Source: Chara braunii
Taxonomy: Eukaryota > Streptophyta > Charophyceae > Charales > Characeae
Direction: 5' to 3'
NCBI GenBank assembly: GCA_003427395.1
Contig: BFEA01000053.1
Location: 3,124,279-3,178,750 of the forward strand
Length of the DNA stretch: 54,472 nt
In this document: in pieces, positions 32,691-43,702 of the stretch
How the letters are laid out: the number at the start of each line of letters is the position of its first letter
How positions within the stretch are numbered: the first letter of the stretch is position 1
Notes under the pieces: model-generated
Databases searched by the model: none
What the model saw: only the letters and a program-made list of their open reading frames with translations
What the model was told of the DNA's origin: nothing
Translations under genes and position numbers: made by a program

Positions 32691-33316
32691 TAAGCAGACG
32701 GGTAGAATATTGCAATTTGAGTGAAACACCGTAACTTTGGGTCACCTAGGCCCATTCAACTTCATGATGATATTCCACGGGCAAAGTCATGGCCTGGCCG
32801 TTTAGGGGAACCGATGGTTGGCACTGGCAATGATGAGCTTACAAAAAGGGGAGTTAGATAACGCATCGAGAGTTACTCACCTTTTTGTTTGGTTGAGGCA
32901 ATGTTGTCGTACCAGCCAAGACCGAGAATTCTTATCAAAACGAAAGGACGGACAGAGAGAGAAAGGGGAAGGTTGACGACAAGATGAGGGTAGAAGTTGA
33001 CAAAGAAGACAAAGAGCTAGAGGGGAAGTGCTAGAGTCACTTAGCTCACCCGATCCTTTTCAGAGGCGGGCAATCTAAGGTTTGAAGATGAGCCTTTTGG
33101 CCATGGCGAGTCCAGTCATAGTGTTGGAATTTGGGGTTCACGAGTGATGAGAGTGATATGCAAGGAATATGAGTGGGAACGATATACAGAAAACCAAGTT
33201 GCGAATCACACAGATATCCAGGTAGTCGTGTACAAGCAGAGAGCACAAATGCACCTAGATCCCATCCAAATAAGAGCAATACAATGAAGTAATGAGCCAA
33301 TGTTCAAGCCCTCGGG

Positions 33317-34261
33317 CCACACCAACTTAGTATCCAAAGTCGCTCCTCTCTGTCTGGCGCCCAGTGCCCAACCTAAACTACCTGACTATCCTACCTACAT
33401 CAGCATTCTTGCAACAGGCTCACTTTGACTCTCGAAGACCAATGTACATGACATCAACACCATAGCCGATCTCTCACATGTGTCAGGTACGTATCTTACT
33501 TCCCCTCATCAGACCCTGTCCACCCACACTCGCCTCCTTCCTGAAGACCACCGATCACCCTTTTACCCCCTAGTGCCCTGCACCCCGGCTATGGCTGCTT
33601 GCGCTCCGCTGCCCAGCAGTGCCCCTCTTCACCACACACACGCCCGCACGCGCTCTGGCCTCAGTGCAGCACGCAGCCTCTAATGCAACAGCGCAACAGC
33701 GTGACCGCATTGCCTGTGTGGGCAAGAATATCCCGACCCTGGCTGCTCTCCTTCCTATATGGAAGCGGCAGCCCCTGCGTTGCTGCGTGTGGCCTGGCTG
33801 GAAGCTTCCAGTAGCTTCCTGTTGGACCCTAGTGCCTGCGCCTAGGCCTGAGACTACAGTTGAGGGCCTGGGCCCTTTACAGTTGGGCATGGCCTGAGTT
33901 CAGACTTGGGCCGGTTGTTGCATTTGCACAAGACCCCGGGGTAGGTACGTCGACAATACTGCTTTTACATAGGCCTATGGCCACTTCATGATGTATCGGC
34001 CCTACTTTATGTCTATGTGCCCGGGCGCAACTGCCAAGGCGTGGGCCCAATGTACGACGCAGCTTAGGGAGGCTCACACGTCCACTCAACCAACTGGCGG
34101 GCTGCAACAGCCTGAGTACCCATTTATGAAAATGTCGAGTTTTGGCCTGTGATGAATATTCAGGCCCGCCTTCACTTAGGGCGGGCACTCGGCTTGCTGG
34201 GGCCCTTTGCCCAGAACATGTGTTTACCTGATAAGGGGCCCGTGAGGGCTCGTTCCTCGCA
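33317..34261 (-). repeat. 3' LTR (LTR-A) of the nested gypsy element
   Basis: Very similar to 37,243-38,187 from CCACACCAAC to the end CGTTCCTCGCA. On the minus strand it begins TGCGAGGAACG right after a polypurine tract. The sequence left of 33,317 has no counterpart at 37.2 kb and instead matches the hAT-like element. Confidence 0.85.
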
Positions 34262-34279
34262 TTCCATCCCCCTTAGCTT
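34262..34279 (-). promoter_or_regulatory. Polypurine tract of the nested gypsy element
   Basis: Minus strand AAGCTAAGGGGGATGGAA abuts the 3' LTR start TGCGAGG. Confidence 0.8.
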
Positions 34280-34319
34280 TGAAAGTCCGCTGAGATGCGT
34301 CATGTTGGTGCCTTCCCCT

Positions 34320-35507
34320 TCAGTTTCTTCTCATGCTCGGCCACGATCCGAGGAGTTGTCTTGACAAGTTCCTCCCTTGTAAACCATCGATCTTCCTTAG
34401 GATCCATATGATGCCTGAATCGTACTCTTTATTCTCTTGCAGGTTTAGGCAGTTTACCCCTGCCAGCTGGCTTGGGAACAGGCATGTCTCTGTGTTCCAA
34501 GATATCGTCGACGTCCACGTGGCCATGCATAGTTGGAGGCGACATAGATCTCCGTGATGGAAATTGTGCGAGGTTTGAGGCGTGAAACACAGGGTAAGTG
34601 CGTAGGTGACCAGGGATATGAATCACGTACTAGGGACCATCCAAATTATTACCCACAATGTCTAAGACTTCCCAGGTACCGAAATACTGAGGCATTAGTT
34701 TTCTAGAGATGCCGAATTCCTGTCCCAACTCACTAGCCTGAACTAGACATGTTCTTCTACCTGAAATGTGGACTGTCGGCGATGCTTGTTCTCAGAAGCA
34801 ATCATGGCTTCCTAAGATTTCTTGATGTATTCGACAGTCTGCTGCAACAATTTCTCATACTGGACACTAAATTCAATGGTTCCAGGAGTTGCAGCATTTC
34901 AGTTTTTAGACAGGGGGAAGTCTAGAGGAGATCTAGGCTTCCATCCCAGATGCAACTGACGCCGGTGGTGCTGTGTACAACATTGTTGTGCAGGTTGGCG
35001 ATGAGAGGTAGTTTCTCATCCCAGTCATCCTGGTTGGGCTTGATGTAGTGCCTCAACATATTCTGCACCACACGGTTCATTTGTTCAGCCTATCCATTTG
35101 CTTCATGATGATTCCTAGAAGTCATCTGGAGCTGGCTGTCCATCTGTTCAACGTCCTTCTTCAACATCTCACTGGTAAACCGGACATCCCTATCACTAAC
35201 AATGGTCTTTGGCAGTCCAAAGTCACAAAACCAGTTGTCTATGAACAATGTGGTGACATGCTCAGTCCTGGCAGTCTCTGGCATGGCGATTAGTCTAGCG
35301 TACTTAGTGAACCTATCCACTATGACGAAGATATGCCTTTTGCCATTCTTGCTGGTCACGAGGGTATCCATGAAATCCATGGAAACACTGTCTCGAACCA
35401 GCGGGAATGGGTACGGGCTTCAATAACCCAAGCGGGGCTTGAGTCTGTGCCTTGTCCCGATGACAGACTTGGCAAGTCTTCACGTATGTCTTTGCATTGT
35501 TAAGCAT
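34320..35507 (-). pseudogene. pol: Integrase of the nested gypsy element
   Basis: Minus-strand order: CQVCHRDKAQTQ (zinc-finger cysteines), MDFMDTLVTSKNGKRH (first Asp), FGLPKTIVSDRDVRF (second Asp), and EANG followed by a stop and AEQMN (catalytic Glu region). Then come KPNQDDWDEKLPLIANLHNN, IHIPGHLRTYPVFHAS and the chromodomain-like end VRFRHHMDPKEDRWFTREEL (about 34,340-34,440) with a KKL tail. Frames change several times, and the DFMD segment is offset from GLLKPVPIPAG by a frameshift near 35,395. It is the best-preserved relative of the element B integrase. Confidence 0.85.
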
Positions 35508-36415
35508 ATTAGGCCACCAAAAGCGTTGTACTAAGTTAGCAGAAGTCTTCTTGTAGCCGAAATGACATGTTGCCTCATGACACTCACCTAAAAATAAACA
35601 CGCAAAATCTCCCTAGATGGAACCACTAACATTTTAAATCCTGCCTTCTCAAGAAAGAGCAACCCATCCACCATCACAAACTCATCAGATGTGGCCTTGT
35701 CTTGGGCCTTGAGTTTGCGAATGATGTCCACCGTGACAGGGTCTTCCTTTTAGGCCTCCACCAAGGATCGAGTGACATTGTCAGATAAGCCAAACTCAGT
35801 AATCAGCGCACCCAGGTAGTTTGCCCTACGTGACAATGCATCAGCAACGTTGTTATACTCTCCTTTCACGTAATCTAGCTTGAAGTCATACTGGTCTATG
35901 AATTCAATCCAACGTTTGAGTGCATCAGAGAGAACAAGTTCTGTCTTTATCCATGTGAGTGTCTGATGGTCAGTCCTCAAATAGAAGAACCGTCCCAACA
36001 GCCTCCAGTGGACAAGTGCCTTGTAGAGGGTGTAGAGTTCCCTTTCATAGGTGGACTTCGCCAACTTCTTATATTGCATTTTCTTGCTCGTGTACTCGAT
36101 CGGCCTCAACTTTTTCCCTTCCCACTGAGCCAAGACTGCGCCTATGCCATATTGGCTTTGCATCAATGGTCACTACGAATGGACTTTGCGGATCGAGGAC
36201 CATGAGAAACTCATGATGTGTGAGGGCATGCTTCAATCTCTTGAAAGAAGCCTCACATGCATCTGTCCATTCCCATGGAGTGTCAAGGCGCGTTAGATCA
36301 GTCAAGGGAGATGGGATCACAACTGTAGTTTTGTACAAAATTGCGGTAATAACCACACATCCCAAAGAAAGATCTGACCTCAATTGGAATCACCCTTCCC
36401 TGTATCCAAGGTGCC
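35508..36415 (-). pseudogene. pol: RT end and RNase H of the nested gypsy element
   Basis: From 36,415 leftward: IEVRSFFGMCGYYRNFVQNY (RT-RNase H connection, after which the rest of RT is absent), PWEWTDACEASFKRLKHAL, and VVTIDA with a frameshift. An open frame follows (36,166-35,750): YGIGAVLAQWEGKKLRPIEY, STYERELYTLYKAL, LRTDHQTLTWI, KRWIEFIDQYDFKLD, NNVADALSR. The RNase H acidic motifs are all recognisable. The region to 35,508 is the link to the zinc finger (LLFLEKAGFKML, GYKKTSANLVQRFWWP). The breakpoint at 36,415 is a deletion of gag-protease-RT. Confidence 0.85.
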
Positions 36416-37242
36416 TGTAAGCATCATCGAGCGACAGTGTCTAAGGTGTGCATTAGCGGGCCACCCCTGTGCCCAAGGTGTATGCTTATGACCAGCCTGC
36501 CCGTTCTTTACTCTCGCGTGCAACGAGCCTTACGTCTGACTGATCTGGTTGATCAAGAGGTAGTTTAAGGACAGCCCCCACGGTCCTCAAGAATTATTTA
36601 CGTCGCAATCAGGACGACGATCACAACCAGTGGACAGATCGTCTGCATAGGACTGGTCAGTCCGCACACCCCTTCTATCAGCGCAGCAAAGAGCCTTTAG
36701 GACAAAGCAACATGGCATGGGTGTACTACTCCCATGGGTTGGCATGGTGACCGGGACCCGTGCTTCAACCAGGGCCCTTCAGAGGCACCACCCTCTCCTG
36801 CCAGATGCGCCACCAGGAAGAATGTCGTCCTCAAGGTAGAGCACACTCGACTCCTGACACAAAAGAGAGGACACTCAAGGTTGGACTCACTTCCTCGCGG
36901 TAAGAAGAGATTGAGAGGGTATATAAGGTAAGGGAACAACATACCTGGAGATAGCTGCCCCCAACCACAAATTTCTCACCAATTGAGCTAACGTGCATTT
37001 CGATGACTGGTCATAGCTTCAATACCTCCCACAATGCAATGCGGTGCCACCTCAGCCAAAATGCCACATGAACATACTCTCATCATCATACATACATCCG
37101 TTGTCGCCACAGCTCCCACGCTGTTGCCACAACCTTCCAGCGGTCGGCCCTCTACATGGGCCCCGCTCTATCAAGCCAGCGCCAAAGTATCCTTACTGCA
37201 CATAAAGCATCGTCAGCGCACCAAGTGACAATGTCGCCAGCG
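36416..37242 (-). other. Leader remnant of the nested gypsy element
   Basis: Lies between the 5' LTR (37,243) and the pol breakpoint (36,415). No coding motif. The minus strand just after the LTR has TGGCGCTGGCGACA, a weak PBS candidate sharing only TGGCGC with the tRNA-Asp type. Confidence 0.4.
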
Positions 37243-38187
37243 CCACACCAACACAGTATCCAAAGTCGGTCCTCTCTGTCTAGCGCCCAACGCCCGACCT
37301 ACACTACCTGACTATCCTACCTACATCAGCATTCTCGCAACAGGCTCACTTCGACTCTCGAAGACCAATGTACATGATGTCAACACCATAGCCGACCTCT
37401 TACATGTACCAAGTGTGTATCTCGCTTCCCCTCATCAGACCCTGTCCACCCACACTCGCCTCCTTCTTGAAGACCACTGATCGCCCTCTTACCCCCTAGC
37501 GCCTTGCAGCCCAGCAATGGCTGCTTGCGCTCCGCTGCCCAGCAACGCCACACTTCACCACACACGCGCCCGCACACACTCTGGCCTCAGCGCAGCACGC
37601 AGCCTCTAACGCAGCAGCGTGACCGCATTGCCTGCATGGGCCAGAATATCCCGACCCTGGCTGCTCTCCTTCCTATATGGAAGTGGCAGCCCCTGCGTTG
37701 CTGCGTGTGGCCCGGCTGGAAGCTTCCAATAGCTTCCTGTTGGGCTCCAGTGCCTGCGCCCAAGCCTGAGACTACAGTTGATGGCCTGGGCCCTTTACAG
37801 TTTGGCACGGCTTGAGTCCAGACTTGGGCCGGTTGCTGCATTTGCACAGGACCCCGAGGTAGGTACGTCGGCAATACTGCTTTTGCATAGGCCTGTGGCC
37901 ACTTCATGATGTATCGGCCCTACTTTGTGTGTATGTGCCTAGGCGCAACTGCCACGACCTGAGCCAACTGTACGACGCAGCTTAGGGAGGCTCGCACATC
38001 CACTCAACCAACTGGCGGGCTGCAACAGCCTGAGTACCCATGTATGAAAATGTTGAGTTTTGGCCTCTGATGAATATTCAGGCCCGCCTTCACTTAGGGC
38101 AGGCACTCGGCTTGTTGGGGTCCTCTGCCCAGAACATGTGCATGTTTTTGTTTGATAAGGGCGTTGTGAGGGTTCGTTCCTCACACA
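37243..38187 (-). repeat. 5' LTR (LTR-A) of the nested gypsy element
   Basis: Pair of 33,317-34,261. Starts (minus strand) TGTGTGAGGAACG at 38,187. Shared blocks include CTACCTGACTATCCTACC, GAAGACCAATGTACATGA and CTTCCTATATGGAAG. Confidence 0.85.
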
Positions 38188-40999
38188 TACAACAATTGGC
38201 GGTTGTACGGTGTAGGAAAGGAGGCGTTGTACAAAGGAAGGAGTTGGCAATGAATCTACCCGTGTTCTAGTGGCAAATTCATTCTCAATTTACAAAGTTT
38301 GAGAAGGCGCGGAATGAGAACACGTTGCTACTGATTGGGCTCTCTATCACATTCATTCTTCATGATTGCGATGCTCCAATGGTGGTCGCCTACATCAAGT
38401 AGCCCATCGTCGTGGTGCTCCTTATGAGAGTAGTCGGTGGCAGTCGTTCGCGTGATGTACGTATCCATGGTAATTGCCTACCTCGCGTAAGTAAAAATGG
38501 GCGCATGAACCTTGCTAAGGTGCTAGTCCAATACATGAGATAGCAAAGCGTAGAAAAGATGGTGAATCGAAGGCGCTTACCTCGAAGGGCGCAACAAACG
38601 GCGAGTCTTCTCATAGTCTGGTGTAAGATTCATTCACATTTTGCACACTTGGGGAGTAGTGGGACGAGGACCGGCCATCGTGAGTGACGTGGCGCTCGAC
38701 ATTTCCTAGGAAAGGCAACTAGTCGAAATCCCGGTCTCGTCGATTGATCGTCATCTCGATCCTACTGATCGCGCTCATTGTGGCGACTGTGGTCGTGAGT
38801 TATCAAGCTGGTAGTTGCGCTACCATTGGCCTCCTCAGACACTGTAGTGGTCGATTATCTTGATGATTTGGTCTTTGTTCCCTTACGCAATCGCTTGCCT
38901 GCCTGTTGGGGAGGCGATGACGACCTTGTGGTGGTGCTCTGCGTAGCCATTGTCCTATTATAGGTGGCCGCCCCTTTATGCGAATGTATCTTCCCATGCT
39001 CAAGAGGAAGATACGTTTTGGTCGATGTTGGGCATAACCTCCTCTATAACGGTATGAGCATGCGTGAATAGGGTGTGAGGAGATAGCAAGCGGGAGAATA
39101 AGCATAAAGGAGAGTGGGGAGTGTGCAAGGGAAAGAAAGTAGAAGAGAAAGTGATTGTCTGCCTGGCTAAGGTAGCAATGCAGGTTTGATCGAAAGACGG
39201 GTTGTTGACTTTAGACTTCACAGAGAATCGACAAGTATCTACAAGGGAAGATTTGTCCGAATTCTAACGGGCGAGCAGTGGGCGTGGCAGGAGATTGGAG
39301 TGAATCTTTCGATGTTTAGAGGAAGAAACATCCCCTCTCTTTGGCGGGTTGTGACTGGTGGATGGTGGCGACCCATTGGACGATGTATCTGGTGGTGCTC
39401 TAGTAGAAGATTCACTCTCGTTTTGCACGTTTGGGGGGAAGTAGTGCTCACCTAACAAGGCGAATCGACCATATACTAACGGAGGAGTCACTTTCAATCT
39501 GCACTTGTTGTGGGTAGAACGGTGGGCCTGACATCCTCCCTTACGATGACCAGTCTGATCCAAGTGTCACCCTTGTTGTCGTGGGTTATGCTTTTGTCGT
39601 AATTTGTTGAGCCGCGAGTTGTTGTGACCTGACGATTGCGACTACTACTATTTGGGCAAGACTTTCTATTTCTCGGACTGACGTAACTATGGTCATGCTC
39701 AATCCGAAGGGGTGCTGTTATGGTTGTTCACTCGGACTGCAGGGCGTTGTTATTCTTTACGATAGCAAGCTGCCGTTCAAGTGCTACAGACTGAAGCACT
39801 GATATTTGAGCCTACTGATGTTATTTGCTGCAACAAACAACTGACTTCGTTACTTCACCGTGATCTTAGTACTCCGTAGAGCGGCAGATGACGGGTTAGA
39901 GTAGCTGCTATTTCTGGTCGTTGCCAGTTACTACGGTGTTACCATTTCGACTCAAAGGTTGTCCAAACAACAGGTTATATAGCAGGCTGCTACTCGAACT
40001 ATTTAGAGGTTACTGGTTCAAGACTGTTGCCCAACACTCTAACACGAGGTGTTGAAGCTGGTGCTATGAATTGCTGTTGAAGGTTATGTATGTGGAAACT
40101 TGTTGTTACTGTACTTTGGGGAACTGCTATCGGACTCTTAGGCTGTCGATTGTTGGTCATCAGATTGTTGTGGCCGACGCTGTTGGTTTTTGAACAGCTA
40201 CCGCCACATGCGATGTGCCTTATTGTGCATCCATCGTGCCTCTTCGTGCGTGCTGCTGTTCAACCGAGTATGGTTGAGCTTTGCTTGCAATTTGAATAGA
40301 GCATGGGGATGGGCTCTATTTGAACGCAGCCCTTTTAGGCTGCGTAGCTACGGTTTGGTCAGAGGGGAGATATTGTGACTTCTGAAGGCCCGACGAAGGG
40401 GTGTTCAGGCGCTGCGAGGGAGTTGTTGCTGCGACTTAGAAGTTGTCAGGAGGTCATTATCCGGTGTTTTGGCTTCGATTTCGTCATCCTGCTGAGATTG
40501 TTTGCCACCATTGTGAGGCCCTCAGGCGATTGAAGATTACAAGTGCCTCTCACGCTGAGAGCACCCCTCTTGTATCTGAGAGACTCAATGACATCTACTT
40601 CTACCTTTCTTATTCTAAGTCTAGGCTGACTGGTTTGGAGAGTAAGGCGACAGGCGGGATTGGGAACCCGTAATCCGCAAACAGACCTTGTGGGAAGTCA
40701 ACCCACCGACTGTGGGAGCTCTGTCGGAGCCTAGGGCAGGGTTGTGGAGGCAGGGGACATTCAAGTATACGATAATACATGTGTGATCCTATCCCTTAAA
40801 ATTGTACTACCCTCTATCTGTCTGAAAGTATGACTGAGAAAGCTTGTTACTTCTGGTTTGTTTAAATTCAGGACTTGATATGAAAAAGTTTATTTAACTA
40901 TGTATGAGAATTCATATTATTTGCACGAGTTCATACATAATGAATGAGGGAAGGCGGGAGGAAGGTTGGTTTTGCTTGGGTCTGACCGGGTCACCCAGA

Positions 41000-42365
41000 G
41001 GCTGAGTCCATTCTAAGTGTGTGGGCTCAGTGCTATGTTTCTCTTTGTAGACTGGGATGTTTGATTGACTTTCAAAGGTTGGGGCGCTCCATAAGTTGGA
41101 CGGCCTGGTCGCATGTTTTTCTTGGGGTTTCTGAATGGAGGATAAGACCGATAAGTTGGGTACTCAAAATCCTTGTTTCTTTTGTTGCTGAACAGAGTTG
41201 GGCACATTCTAAGTGTGTGTGTCCAGTTCTATGTTTATTTCTGAGAGGGACACAGACAAAGGTTAATCACACCATAAGTTGGTGAGACCAAGTAATGAGC
41301 CGTGAATATAAAAGGAACCATAGTAAAAGATATGATATATCTATTTATGTATTATATCATTGGCAAGCTAGACACCATAAGTTGGGAGATCTAGACAAAG
41401 CAGAAAATAAATAAGATTCAGAGTATAAAACTGCGATGTAACCTGGTTAGGCTGGACTCATCCATAATTTGGGTAGTCCAGTCCTATGCCCATGATAACA
41501 CAAGACGCAGAAAGGTAATATAAAACTTGGCTATTTTTCTAAACATAATTGAGACTTGGTTGGGGATCTCCATAAGTTGGAATAACCTGACCATCGGTCG
41601 GAAGAGAGAAAGAAGTTTTGGGACTTATTTCTTGAATGTAGTTGAGTTGCGGAGGCTGGGCGAACCCATAAGTTGGGGGTTGTTCGGTCATGCGCACTTG
41701 TTGTTTGTCTAAGCAGTCTAGTCTATTCATAAGTTAGGTAGCCTGGTTCTATGCTATATGTCATTGTCTGGGCTGGCTAGCCACACCATAAGTTGGTGTG
41801 TTATAGTTTGAGGTCCTTGTCCAGGACATCCCAGGTCTTAGCTTAGCACAAAAGGGTTTCCCCTGTGTGTTGAGCATTTGCGCTCTGCCCCTCATGGCAC
41901 CTTACCTAAAGGACAAGAGCGCGGTCGGGGCTGAACTGCTCATTTTTCAGCCGTTCAATATCGTGAAGGAGACTTCCTTTACGATACCTCAACTCTGACA
42001 TTTCAGTGTCGTACGCAACGCCGAGTCCCGTGGAAGGTCGAGCAATTGTGGGTAACGTTTGAAGCATCGTCATGATAGTTAGTCATACACCTTATGTCGA
42101 TTTCCTAGGCAGAAGCTAGTCACACCATAAGTTGGTGTGACATAGTCATATGCCTTACGCTTACTTTGTCTACCAGGCTGGGGCACCATAAGTTGGTGTG
42201 GCCTAGTCATATACATCAGCACGTTAGTCATGCCCATTTGTGCTTGTGTATGCCTTTGGGTTTATCATTTGTTTTTTTTTTTTCGATAGCTTAGGCAGAT
42301 ACGATGGATGATGGGAGGGAAGCTTGGGATAAGATAGGACTGATCTTACTATAAGTTAGGACTAG
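41000..42365 (+). repeat. Array of CCA-TAAGT-TGG hairpins (right giant LTR)
   Basis: Counterpart of 22,950-24,650 without the hAT element and with extra units. Examples: CTGGACT/AGTCCAG around a TAATT loop (41,452-41,481); CTAGA/TCTAG around the apex (about 41,368-41,391); GTCACACCA/TGGTGTGAC, a perfect 9-bp stem with loop TAAGT (42,119-42,141); CACCA/TGGTG (42,184-42,197). Other apices are near 41,089, 41,149, 41,272, 41,570, 41,666, 41,724, 41,786 and 42,350. Confidence 0.8.
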
Positions 42366-43702
42366 TGCTAACTCATGATACCATCTTCAAGGAAGGGTCG
42401 TGTAGGTTGTCTCCTGTTCTAACTATTGAGTATCAAAAGTTAGCCCGAAGTATGGTTGTAATTTGCTTTTGCATTTTCAACTTTGTATAAAACTTGGCAA
42501 CCTTTTTTTTCCTACGGGAAGCGTTGCCGAAATTTTTACAAACCTGAAAAGAGTTAGTCATTTTTTGGGCTTGTAAAAATTTGGAAAAGGCAATTTTCCT
42601 GTGGAAAGCGCTGCCGAAATTTTGTGAGATTTGAGGGTTAAATTATTTCCAGCCTAGGAGAAATTTGGCAATCCACCCTGCTTAAGGGAGATGCTGCCAA
42701 AGTTCTGGACAACTTTTGAGGGAAGTTAGATTGAGGTTAGTAAAGGAGTTAGGGTACGGGGTGGAGCTTGCCCTCCATCTGTCGTAAACAGTATTTGGTC
42801 CTTTTTGGCCTGTACTGTAATGCAGGTTTACGTATTCGACTAAAGGCTTGATTCGTTCGGCTTGATCCAATAAAAGGATCAGTCTTCTGTTATCCTTTGA
42901 TAACAGGTTGGTTTACGACACAACTTACCTGCTTCTGCATCTCAGCTTAAGGCTTTAGCCCTTGTGGGTTTTCATGTTTCTTGGGATTTTTACCCAGGCT
43001 TCTTTTTGAATGACCATTTTTAAAGACTGAGTATCTGTGTTGAGGGATGGTGGAAAGTGGTTGGGGCTTGTATGCATAAGGCAGGGTACGAGTTGCAGAA
43101 GACAGTAAAGTTGACTCCCTTAGTGTGTGCGATGTTGTTGTTTAAACTGTGTGTGATCGCATGTATGCATGGAAAACTATGGATTAAGCTTTGTTGATTG
43201 TTTGTGTATTGCATGAATGCAGATGGACAAGCCACATTAATGTTGTGAGAGTGATCGTCTAATACCACACAACCTCCTTGTTTGACTGATTGAACCACTT
43301 CTGTTTAGTCACGATGTTTTTGTGAAAGTACGTGTGTATAGATTTCGAAACAACCGTGATAGTACGAACGTTCATCCCTGCTATTTGAATTTGTTGGTCG
43401 GACGATGGTCGTGTACCTGGAATTCTAGGTCCTTGTTTAGGGCATCCCAAGTCTTAGCTCAACACAAAAGGATTTCCCCTATGTGTTGAGCATTTGCACG
43501 CTGCCCCTCGTGGCACCCCGCCTAAAGGACAAGAGTGCCGCCAGGGCTGAACAACTCATTTTTCAACTGTTCAATATCGTGAAGGAGACTTCCTTCACGA
43601 TACCTCATCTCTTACACTTTAGTGTCGTACGTAACACCGAGTCATGTGGAAGGTTGATCAATTATGGGTAACGCATAAAGTGTCGCCATGATAGTTAGTC
43701 GG
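41811..43702. repeat. 1,616-bp offset duplication in right giant LTR
   Basis: 41,811-42,084 and 43,427-43,702 both match the single left-LTR segment ending GATAGTTAGT near 24,920. The block between them includes two more hairpin units, about 800 bp of T-rich unassigned sequence and has no equivalent in the left LTR. It is an insertion with duplicated edge, or a tandem duplication whose second body has diverged. Confidence 0.65.

Larger units (their letters stand above)
33159..38189 (-). mobile_element. Nested LTR-A gypsy element plus hAT fragment inside right giant LTR
   Basis: The left giant LTR reads GAGTGATA-CAACAATT without a break at 19,831-19,846. Here GAGTGATA ends at 33,158 and CAACAATT resumes at 38,190. 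Between lie a reverse-oriented hAT-family fragment (33,159-33,316), LTR-A (33,317-34,261), a minus-strand polypurine tract, integrase, RNase H and the RT end (34,320-36,415), an unassigned leader (36,416-37,242), and LTR-A again (37,243-38,187, ending TCCTCACACA). Gag, protease and most of RT are deleted. No clean target duplication joins the two outer ends. Confidence 0.85.

Noticed and set aside
36925-36935. TATATAAGG as a promoter TATA box
   Set aside because: It lies on the strand opposite to the nested element, with no gene downstream; isolated TATA words are expected by chance.
37225-37242. TGGCGCTGGCGACA as PBS of the nested LTR-A element
   Set aside because: Only the first six bases match a known PBS type, and similar GCCAGCGCC words recur nearby by composition; kept only as a weak candidate in the leader entry.
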